Part shown: positions 57,878 to 64,000 of the stretch, piece by piece
Layout of the letters: each line of letters begins with the position of its first letter
Numbering within the stretch: position 1 is the first letter of the stretch
From: Actinocatenispora comari
GTDB taxonomy: Bacteria; Actinomycetota; Actinomycetes; Mycobacteriales; Micromonosporaceae
Assembly: GCF_017312725.1 (NCBI RefSeq)
Contig: NZ_BOPO01000064.1
Span: 1 to 64,000, forward strand
Direction: 5' to 3'
Length of the DNA: 64,000 bases
Position numbers and translations under genes: made by a program
The notes under the pieces: model-generated
Told to the model about the DNA's origin: nothing
Seen by the model: the letters and a program-made list of their open reading frames with translations, nothing else
Databases searched by the model: none

Positions 57878-58093
57878 ATGGCCGACGAGATCCGCGCCGA
57901 GATGGTGGCGAACGTGTGGAAGGTGGTCGCCGCCGCCGGCGATGCGGTGGCCGACGGCGACACGCTGGTGATCCTGGAGTCGATGAAGATGGAGATCCCG
58001 GTGCTGGCCGAGTCGGCCGGCACGGTCGCCAGCATCGACGTCAACGAGGGCGACGTGGTGCAGGAGGGCGACCTGATCGCCGTGATCGAGTAG
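57878..58093 (+). CDS. Single-domain biotinyl/lipoyl-carrier protein
   Basis: This 71-residue protein starts at an ATG behind GGGAGG. It is one biotinyl-lipoyl domain with the biotinylation motif ESMKMEIPV (Lys37) and the second hairpin NEGDVVQEGDLIAVIE. Free-standing carriers of this length are found in actinobacteria near sigR and may serve acyl-CoA carboxylases such as acetyl-/propionyl-CoA carboxylase. The partner subunits are not in the window. It ends at a strong terminator. Confidence 0.9.
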   Translation: MADEIRAEMVANVWKVVAAAGDAVADGDTLVILESMKMEIPVLAESAGTVASIDVNEGDVVQEGDLIAVIE

Positions 58094-58112
58094 CTCTCCG
58101 CACGCCGACGAT

Positions 58113-58149
58113 CGACGAAGGGCCCCGCCATCTGCGGGGCCCTTCGTCG
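58113..58149 (+). terminator. Strong hairpin after the biotinyl-carrier gene
   Basis: Positions 58113–58128 are an exact inverted repeat of 58134–58149 around CATCT: a 16-bp perfect stem 20 bases after the stop codon. Confidence 0.85.
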
Positions 58150-58284
58150 TGTCCGGCGGTCGGGTCCGGCACGGGCGGGCCCGCGGGCCGGACCGGCGCG
58201 CGCGTCGCGGTGCGCGCTCGGCGGCCGAATGCGCGCGGCGGCTGCGCGCACAAGGTGAAGGATCACTGCACGATCCAGCGCGAT

Positions 58285-58295
58285 AGTTGGCAACT
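58285..58295. promoter_or_regulatory. Short dyad upstream of the SIS-domain gene
   Basis: AGTTG-G-CAACT is an inverted repeat 95 bases before the start codon in an AT-richer patch. A regulator site is possible; nothing identifies the factor. Confidence 0.25.
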
Positions 58296-58389
58296 TCGAG
58301 CGGCCTCGTGCACAATCCGTACCAGGAACTGCGTGCTGCGGGAAGGACCCGGCACCGGCACCGGGAAACCGGGCACGGAAGGAGCGAAC

Positions 58390-59466
58390 ATGGTGGAGCA
58401 CACCGCGCGGGAGGCCGGCGCCGGCATGGCCGCCGACATCGCCGAGCAGGCGGCCGGGTACGAGCGGTTGCTCACCGAGGGGCTCGCCCCGATCGCGGCG
58501 GTGGCCCGCCAGGTGGCCGAGCTGTCGCCGCGGTTCGTGCTGTTCACCGCGCGCGGCACCAGCGACCACGCCGCGCTGTTCGCCGCGTACCTGACCGAGA
58601 TCCGGCTCGGCATCCCCGCCGGTCTGGCCTCCCCGTCCTCGATCACCGTGTACGGGGCGCGGCCCGACCTGCGCGACGCGCTGGTGGTCGGGGTCAGCCA
58701 GAGCGGCGGCTCGCCGGACCTGACCGAGGTGGTCCGGGTGGCCCGCGAGTCCGGCGCGCACACCCTGGCGGTCACCAACAACCCCGGCTCGCCGCTGGCC
58801 GACGCGGCGCAGCTGCACCTCGACGTGCTCGCCGGCAAGGAGCGCGCGGTCGCCGCCACCAAGACCTACACCGCCGAGCTGCTCGCGCTGCTGCTGTTCG
58901 TCGAGGGCATGCGGACCGGGTCCGGTCAGCTGGACGCGGCCGACCGGGCCGAGCTCGACCGGCTGCCGGAGCTGGCCCGCACCCTGATCGAGGACCCGAC
59001 GCCGACACAGCTCGCCGCGCGGTACCGGTTCGCCGACCGGCTGGTGACCACCGGCCGCGGCTACGCGTACCCGACGGCACGGGAGACGGCGCTGAAGCTG
59101 ATGGAGACCAGTTACCTGTCCGCGCTGGCGTTCTCCGGTGCCGACCTGCTGCACGGCCCGCTGGCGATGACCGATCCGGACGTGCCGGTGCTCGCGATGG
59201 TCGGCGACGGCCCCGGCGGGCGGTCGATGTCCGAGGTGCTCGGCCGGCTCGCCGAGCGACGCGCCGACGTGCTGGTGGTCGGCAACGGCGAGGCGGCCGG
59301 GCTGCCGGCGCACGCGGTCCGGATCGGTACGCCGGCGGTCGACGAGCGGTTCTCCCCGCTGCTGGACATCGTGCCGATGCAGCGGCTGGCGCTGGCCCTG
59401 GCGCTGGCCCGGGGCGAGGACCCGGACGCGCCGCGTGGCCTGAAGAAGGTCACCGAGACGCTCTGA
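58390..59466 (+). CDS. Double SIS-domain sugar isomerase/deaminase (GlmS C-terminal type)
   Basis: The ATG at 58390 follows GGAAGGAG and opens 358 residues. Two SIS domains follow each other. The first has FTARGTSDHAALFAAYL and VGVSQSGGSPDLTEVV (sugar-phosphate-binding Ser/Thr loop). The second has GRGYAYPTARETALKLMETSYLSA with the isomerase Glu-Lys region and FSGADLLHGPLAM. It matches the isomerase half of GlmS without the glutaminase domain, as in AgaS- and FrlB-like enzymes. These convert or deaminate amino-sugar or fructosamine phosphates. It may process the products of the ROK kinase module (inference). It is monocistronic. Confidence 0.9.
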   Translation: MVEHTAREAGAGMAADIAEQAAGYERLLTEGLAPIAAVARQVAELSPRFVLFTARGTSDHAALFAAYLTEIRLGIPAGLASPSSITVYGARPDLRDALVVGVSQSGGSPDLTEVVRVARESGAHTLAVTNNPGSPLADAAQLHLDVLAGKERAVAATKTYTAELLALLLFVEGMRTGSGQLDAADRAELDRLPELARTLIEDPTPTQLAARYRFADRLVTTGRGYAYPTARETALKLMETSYLSALAFSGADLLHGPLAMTDPDVPVLAMVGDGPGGRSMSEVLGRLAERRADVLVVGNGEAAGLPAHAVRIGTPAVDERFSPLLDIVPMQRLALALALARGEDPDAPRGLKKVTETL

Positions 59467-59487
59467 CCCCGCCGCGGCCGGGTCGGC

Positions 59488-60465
59488 TCAGAGCCGCTGC
59501 AGGTACGGCGTCAGGTTGTGCAGCAGCGCCGGAATGCTCAGCGCGGTCGGGATGTTGAACGCGGTCACCCAGGTCAGGTCGACCTGGTCGAGGGTCTCCT
59601 GCCGGACCGGGCCGACCCGGCGAAACAGCGGGTCGGCGGCGAGCTGCCGGGCGAGCTTCGCGTCGCTGGAACCCATGATCAGCAGGTCGACGTCGTCGAG
59701 GTCGGCGAACCGTTCCTTCGACAGCACGACCCGGTTGTCGGCGCCGGCGCCGCCCAGCTTCGCCAGTTTCAGGCCGAGCGCGCGCAGGAACTGCGCGGAT
59801 GAGGTCCGGTCGCTGTTGGTGCAGACGAACTGGGACGCGCTCTGCAGGTTGCCCAGCTGGAAGCTCTTCCCGACGATCGCCGGGTGGTCCTTCCTGGCCT
59901 GGCCGATCTTCGCGCGGACCGAGCCGATCACCCGCCGGGCCGCGGTGACGTGCCCGGTCGCCTGGCCGATCGTCCGGGCGTCGGTCTCCCAGGCCGGGGT
60001 GTCGGACCCGTCGCCGTCGACGCCGAGGACCAGCGTCGGCGCGATCTTCTTCAGCTGCGCGTACGTGTCGGCGTCGACCAGGTAGTCGCGGGCGACGATC
60101 AGGTCGGGGTGCAGCGTCAGCACCTTCTCCACCGGTACGCCGTCGGTCATCGGGAGGGTGCGGACCGCGCGCTCGATCCGGCCCTGGGTCCACGGTCCGA
60201 GCGGGGTGGTCGGGGCCGGCGCGCCGACCGGGTGCACGCCGACCGCGATCGAGGTCTCCAGCAACTGGTCCTCCAGTACCACCACGCGCTGCGGTTGCCG
60301 GTCGACGGTGACCGGGCCGTGGGTGGTGTGCACGGTGGTGGGGAAGTGGGACGACGGGTCGGCGGGTGGCTGGCTGGGCGACGCGGCGGACCCCGGGTCG
60401 CTGGTGCATCCGGCCGCCAGCAGCAACGTGCCCGCCAGCAGCGTCACGACGAGTCGACGCAACAC
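59488..60465 (-). CDS. Iron–siderophore-binding lipoprotein (FecB/FepB type)
   Basis: I choose the GTG at 60465, which follows GGGGAGG with six bases of spacing, over the ATG at 60486, which has none. The 325-residue protein has a lipoprotein signal ending LLLAAGC (Cys20), a Ser/Pro linker and the FecCD-partner binding fold. The latter includes VTVDRQPQRVVVLEDQLLETSIAVG, LTLHPDLIVARDYL and DDVDLLIMGSSDAK. It captures a ferric siderophore for an FecCD-type permease encoded elsewhere. A near-perfect IdeR/DmdR box lies 27 bases upstream, so expression should rise in iron starvation. Confidence 0.9.
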   Translation of the reverse strand: MLRRLVVTLLAGTLLLAAGCTSDPGSAASPSQPPADPSSHFPTTVHTTHGPVTVDRQPQRVVVLEDQLLETSIAVGVHPVGAPAPTTPLGPWTQGRIERAVRTLPMTDGVPVEKVLTLHPDLIVARDYLVDADTYAQLKKIAPTLVLGVDGDGSDTPAWETDARTIGQATGHVTAARRVIGSVRAKIGQARKDHPAIVGKSFQLGNLQSASQFVCTNSDRTSSAQFLRALGLKLAKLGGAGADNRVVLSKERFADLDDVDLLIMGSSDAKLARQLAADPLFRRVGPVRQETLDQVDLTWVTAFNIPTALSIPALLHNLTPYLQRL

Positions 60466-60491
60466 CGGGATCCTCCCCAAGATCATCTAAC

Positions 60492-60510
60492 TTAGGTAAA
60501 GCTAACCTAT
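60492..60510. promoter_or_regulatory. Iron box (IdeR/DmdR1 operator)
   Basis: TTAGGTAAAGCTAACCTAT matches the actinobacterial iron box TTAGGTTAGGCTAACCTAA at 16 of 19 positions, keeping both TTAGGT and CTAACCTA arms. It stands 27–45 bases upstream of the lipoprotein gene. Confidence 0.88.
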
Positions 60511-60870
60511 CATCGCGAGTTGCGGCGGCTGGTGCCGGTCGCCGGCGAGGTTTGGTGCGCGTGCTCTCCGGGTACTGAAGAAGGTTTCTTCCGTCGTGAA
60601 CCAAGTCACACGGCGGTAACGAAATGCCGGTCCCGGCACGAAGATTCGCCCGCGCCGACGCGCTCCCGCGTTAAATGAGGAAAATGCCCGGTATGCCGTC
60701 CGTTAAGGTCCGTTGCGCCGGCGCCCGGTACCTGTCGCGCCCCCGCGCCGGCCGGCCGCGGTAACGGGCCGCGAACGGCCGGTACGCGCGCCCCGTGACG
60801 CGCCGCCGGCCATCGGATCCCCGCGGACCCGCCCGGCGGGCCGCGGCCGTCGAGGGAGGACGGTGACCGC
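60511..60870. other. Long leader region of the osmolyte-importer operon
   Basis: The 360 bases contain a GAAGAA-GGT-TTCTTC dyad (60577–60591), an AT-richer patch with TTAAAT at 60672–60677 that could be a promoter −10 element, and about 190 bases of GC-rich leader before the first gene. I cannot assign a known riboswitch to the leader. Confidence 0.45.
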
Positions 60871-61518
60871 TTGAGCTTCTGGGAGTACGTGCGCAACCGC
60901 CAAGAGCTGTTGTGGTTCGAGACCTACCAACACGCCAGCATGGTGCTGCAGTGCCTGGTGCTCGCCACCGCGATCGGCCTGATCATCGCGATCATCACGT
61001 ACCGCAGCAAGACCGCCTCCGCGGTCGCCACCGGCATCGCCTCGGTGCTGTTCACGATCCCGTCGTTCGCGCTGTTCGGCCTGCTCATTCCGGTGTTCGG
61101 GCTGGGCGTCACGCCGTCGGTGATCGCGCTGGTGCTCTACTCGCTGCTGCCGATCGTCCGCAACGCGGTGGTCGGAATGTCCAATGTGGACCCGTCGCTG
61201 GTCGATGCCGCGCGGGGCATGGGGATGAGCCGGCTGCGGGTGCTGTTCAAGATCGAGCTGCCGCTGGCCTGGCCGGTGATCCTGACCGGCATCCGGGTCT
61301 CCGCGCAGCTGGTCATGGGCGTCGCCGCGATCGCGGCGTACGTGTCCGGGCCCGGCCTGGGCGACCAGATCTTCTCCGGCCTGGCCCGCCTCGGTGGCGC
61401 CAACGCGGTCAACTCGGCGCTCGCCGGCACCGTCGGGATCATCATCCTGGCGCTCATCTTCGACGGCTTCTTCGTCCTCATCGGACGGTTCACCACATCG
61501 AGGGGCATCCGTGGCTGA
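60871..61518 (+). CDS. Osmolyte ABC-importer permease 1 (OpuBB/ProW type)
   Basis: The 215-residue protein appears to start at a TTG (60871) with GGGAGGA 14 bases upstream; in-frame ATG or GTG alternatives lie too far in. It has five membrane helices. The EAA-type loop reads DPSLVDAARGMGMSRLRVLFKIELPLAWP, and YSLLPIVRNAVVGM precedes it, both typical of OpuBB/OpuCB permeases for glycine betaine, choline or carnitine. It overlaps the ATPase gene by eight bases. Confidence 0.88.
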   Translation: MSFWEYVRNRQELLWFETYQHASMVLQCLVLATAIGLIIAIITYRSKTASAVATGIASVLFTIPSFALFGLLIPVFGLGVTPSVIALVLYSLLPIVRNAVVGMSNVDPSLVDAARGMGMSRLRVLFKIELPLAWPVILTGIRVSAQLVMGVAAIAAYVSGPGLGDQIFSGLARLGGANAVNSALAGTVGIIILALIFDGFFVLIGRFTTSRGIRG

Positions 61519-62746
61519 CGACATCACGACCGGTACGACGCAGGCCGCCGCGGCCGCGGACGACTCCGGTCTGCACAACGCGACGCACGGCGTCGAGATC
61601 CAGCTGCGCAACCTGACCAAGAAGTACCCGGGCCAGTCGCGCGCGGCGGTCTCGGACGTGACGATGACGATCCCGGCCGGCGAGATCGTCGCGCTGGTCG
61701 GCCCGTCCGGCTGCGGCAAGACCACCACGATGAAGCTGATCAACCGGCTGATCGAACCGACCTCCGGGGAGATCCTGATCGGCGGCGAGGACGCCCGCAA
61801 GCAGCCCGCCGACCAGCTGCGCCGGCACGTCGGCTACGTCATCCAGCAGGGCGGGCTGTTCCCGCACATGACCATCGCCGAGAACGTGGCGCTGGTACCG
61901 AAGATGCTCAAGTGGGCGAAGCCCCGCATCACCGAGCGGGTCGACGAGATGCTGGAGCTGGTCGGGCTGGATCCGGCGCAGTTCCGGGACCGGTACCCGC
62001 GGCAGCTGTCCGGCGGTCAGCAGCAGCGGGTCGGGGTCGCCCGGGCGCTCGCCGCCGACCCGCCGGTGCTGCTGATGGACGAGCCGTTCGGCGCGGTCGA
62101 CCCGATCACCCGCGGCCGGCTGCAGGACGAGCTGCTGCACCTGCAGGAGGAGCTGCACAAGACGATCGTGTTCGTCACGCACGACTTCGACGAGGCGGTG
62201 AAGCTCGGCGACCGGATCGCGGTGCTCGCCGAGGGATCGAAGATCGTGCAGTACGCCGAGCCGGCGGAGATCCTGGCCCGGCCGACGAACGACTTCGTCC
62301 GGGGCTTCATCGGTACCGGCGGGGCGATGAAGCTGCTGCACGTGACCCGCATCGCCGACGTCGAACTGGGCGCCGGGGTCACCGCGCAGACCGGTGACGA
62401 CGCCTCGACCGTCCACACCCGACTGTCCGAAGCGGACGAACCGTGGGCGGTGGTGCTCGACGCGAACTCGCGTCCGGTGCAGTGGGCCACGGTCGAGGAC
62501 CTGGCCGGCAAGCAGGGCCCGGTGTCCGACTACGGCACCCCCATCACCACCACCATCTCCGGCCGGGCCGACCTGCAGGCCGGGCTGGAGGCGCTGCTGG
62601 GTTCCGACACCGACTTCGTCCCGGTCACCCGGCGCCGCCGCTACATCGGGCTGGTGTCGCTGAACACCGTGCAGGGCGCCATCCAGCAGCTGCGCGAGCA
62701 GGCCAAGCAGCACGCCAGCGTGGCGGCGGGAGAGGACGGCGCATGA
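61511..62746 (+). CDS. Osmolyte ABC-importer ATPase with C-terminal CBS region (OpuBA/ProV type)
   Basis: Starting at a GTG, this 411-residue protein has Walker A GPSGCGKTTT near residue 64, the Q-loop YVIQQGGLFPHMT, signature LSGGQQQR and Walker B LLMDEPFGAVDP with DPITRGRLQDEL, which is specific to the ProV/OpuA group. The last 110 residues form a partly degenerate CBS pair, which in OpuA relatives senses ionic strength or c-di-AMP. The gene overlaps both permease genes. Confidence 0.92.
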   Translation: MADDITTGTTQAAAAADDSGLHNATHGVEIQLRNLTKKYPGQSRAAVSDVTMTIPAGEIVALVGPSGCGKTTTMKLINRLIEPTSGEILIGGEDARKQPADQLRRHVGYVIQQGGLFPHMTIAENVALVPKMLKWAKPRITERVDEMLELVGLDPAQFRDRYPRQLSGGQQQRVGVARALAADPPVLLMDEPFGAVDPITRGRLQDELLHLQEELHKTIVFVTHDFDEAVKLGDRIAVLAEGSKIVQYAEPAEILARPTNDFVRGFIGTGGAMKLLHVTRIADVELGAGVTAQTGDDASTVHTRLSEADEPWAVVLDANSRPVQWATVEDLAGKQGPVSDYGTPITTTISGRADLQAGLEALLGSDTDFVPVTRRRRYIGLVSLNTVQGAIQQLREQAKQHASVAAGEDGA

Positions 62747-63534
62747 CACTCGCACCCGACGCCCGCACCGGCCCGGGCGAGTTGGCGCCGGACGCCGCGG
62801 TCAAGCCCAAGCCGCGGCGCAAGTGGTACCTGGTGGGCACGCCCGCGCTGATCGTGGTGGCGCTGCTGCTGGACTGGCTCTACGTGCGCGCGAGCCACCC
62901 GGACGCGAACGCGCGCACCACGCTGCAGTTCTCGTACCTGGGGACCAAGCTGCTGGAGCACCTGAAGCTCACCGTGGTCGCCGGCGTGTTCGTGCTGCTG
63001 ATCGCGATCCCGCTGGGGGTGCTGCTGTCCCGGCGCGGCGCGCGGTTCGCGATGCCGATCGTGCTGGCGCTGGCCAACATCGGCCAGGGCGCGCCGGCGA
63101 TCGGCATCATCGTGCTGCTCGCGGTGCTGTGGCAGACCGGGTTCACCGTCGCGGTGGTGGCGCTGGTGATCTACGCGGTGCTGCCGTCACTGCGCAACAC
63201 CATGGTGGGGCTGCAGCAGATCGACCCGGCGCTCAAGGAGGCCGGCCGCGGCATCGGCATGTCCTCGGCCGCGGTGCTGTTCAAGGTCGAGCTGCCGCTC
63301 GCGGTACCGGTCATCCTCGCCGGCATCCGCACCACGTTGGTGCTGCTGATCGGGGTGGCGGCGCTGTCGTCGCTGATCGGCGCCGGCGGGCTGGGCGAGA
63401 TGATCAGCACCGGCGTGCAGCTGCAGCGCTACAACGTGCTCGTCACCGGCAGCGTGCTCGTCGCCTGCCTGGCCCTGTTCGTCGACTGGCTGGCCAGCCT
63501 GGCCGAACGCTACCTGCGCCCGCGCGGGATCTAG
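62743..63534 (+). CDS. Osmolyte ABC-importer permease 2 (OpuBD/ProW type)
   Basis: The 263-residue protein starts at an ATG overlapping the ATPase stop (ATGA). After a 28-residue cytoplasmic leader it has six helices, one more than permease 1, and the EAA loop DPALKEAGRGIGMSSAAVLFKVELPLAVP. The pair of unequal permeases is typical of OpuB/OpuC importers. The binding-protein gene follows after eight bases. Confidence 0.9.
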   Translation: MTLAPDARTGPGELAPDAAVKPKPRRKWYLVGTPALIVVALLLDWLYVRASHPDANARTTLQFSYLGTKLLEHLKLTVVAGVFVLLIAIPLGVLLSRRGARFAMPIVLALANIGQGAPAIGIIVLLAVLWQTGFTVAVVALVIYAVLPSLRNTMVGLQQIDPALKEAGRGIGMSSAAVLFKVELPLAVPVILAGIRTTLVLLIGVAALSSLIGAGGLGEMISTGVQLQRYNVLVTGSVLVACLALFVDWLASLAERYLRPRGI

Positions 63535-63542
63535 GAGGCACC

Positions 63543-64000
63543 GTGTCGAAGTTGTTCAGGCTCGGGTTGCTGGCGGCCGGGCTCGCCGCCTGCGGGCTGC
63601 TCGCCACCGGTTGCGGCCTGCACCCGGCGTCCCAGTTCGCGCCGGACGTGACCGGCAAGAAGATCAAGGCGGGCAGCCTGGACGGCGCCACGCTGTCGGT
63701 GACGTCGAAGAACTTCACCGAGCAGATCCTGCTCGGCAAGATCACCGTGTTGGCCCTCAAGGCCGCCGGCGCTGACGTCGTCGACAAGACGAACGTGCAG
63801 GGCTCGATCAACTCGCGCAAGGCGATCGAGCGCGGCGAGGCCGACATGGGCTGGGAGTACACCGGTACCGCCTGGATCACCTACATGGGCCAGTCGAAGC
63901 CGATCCCGGACCCGCGCAAGCAGTACCAGGCGGTCAAGGCCCGGGACCTGGCCCGCAACCACATCGAGTGGCTGTCGTACGCCACCTTCAACAACACCTA
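63543..64000 (+). CDS. Osmolyte-binding lipoprotein (OpuBC/ProX type), 5' part
   Basis: The GTG at 63543 follows TAGGAGGC and the frame runs off the window after 152 codons. A lipoprotein signal is present, with the lipid Cys either at 17 (LAAC) or 24 (ATGC). The OpuAC domain begins LSVTSKNFTEQILLGKITVLALKAAGADVV (in parts), and the ligand region GEADMGWEYTGTAWITYMG is the standard choline/glycine-betaine pocket. It is the fourth gene of the importer operon. Confidence 0.9.
   Translation, partial: MSKLFRLGLLAAGLAACGLLATGCGLHPASQFAPDVTGKKIKAGSLDGATLSVTSKNFTEQILLGKITVLALKAAGADVVDKTNVQGSINSRKAIERGEADMGWEYTGTAWITYMGQSKPIPDPRKQYQAVKARDLARNHIEWLSYATFNNT

Overview
The window is chromosomal DNA of a very GC-rich actinobacterium. 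Supporting signs are codon third positions that are almost all G or C, many GTG starts, a sigR–rsrA pair, a WhiB protein, the 24-residue ribosomal protein bL37, an IdeR/DmdR-type iron box and TTGTCCACA-type DnaA boxes. The gene mix suggests Micromonosporales, but that placement is inference. I see no phage, insertion sequence, CRISPR array, tRNA or rRNA. The two ends cut a ThiF-like gene (left) and an osmolyte-binding lipoprotein gene (right).

1–13 kb: ThiF-like gene preceded by three DnaA boxes, a DUF5679 mini-protein, a YgjP/M48-type metallopeptidase, a LysR/EamA divergent pair, a Bcp peroxiredoxin, two membrane proteins, an alkyl sulfatase of the metallo-beta-lactamase fold, a MauE–DsbA-like redox pair and a CopCD–YcnI copper pair. 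13–20 kb: a GH15 enzyme, a possible 19-residue membrane peptide, a divergent enolase-superfamily/ROK pair, a class C beta-lactamase-fold hydrolase and a decayed VOC gene. 20–31 kb: TetR with an alpha/beta hydrolase, then a divergent cluster of ROK repressor–M81 peptidase–CutC facing a dipeptide/oligopeptide-type ABC importer with a fused ATPase and a ROK kinase. This cluster looks like one catabolic module for a cell-wall or amino-sugar-like substrate (inference).

31–45 kb: treZ, a ROK repressor divergent from a family-1 sugar ABC importer, a 1,378-residue secreted sedolisin-like protein with Kelch repeats, purC and a TrmB/LuxR-type regulator. 45–52 kb: a two-gene unit of unknown function (zinc-ribbon protein plus membrane protein), trmO, a membrane protein, a DMT transporter, hisN, a DUF2087 protein and a secreted GH25 lysozyme. 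52–58 kb: the conserved actinobacterial neighbourhood rsgA–aroA / whiB–hydrolase–sigR–rsrA / bL37, with a GGAAT-N18-GTT promoter that should place sigR under its own control. 58–64 kb: biotinyl-domain protein, SIS-domain sugar isomerase, an iron-regulated siderophore-binding lipoprotein and a four-gene glycine betaine/choline-type importer.

The least expected pattern is a family of short tandem duplications that begin or end on gene stop codons (TetR, a ROK repressor, rsgA, an alpha/beta hydrolase, and nearly so a DsbA-like gene). In-frame repeat expansions also occur inside copCD and the fused ABC ATPase. Other points for follow-up are the three phased DnaA boxes, a 21-bp perfect hairpin containing both stop codons of two convergent genes, the tiny hydrophobic peptide gene, the dual-start sigR, and the uncharacterised two-gene unit at 45–47.5 kb.
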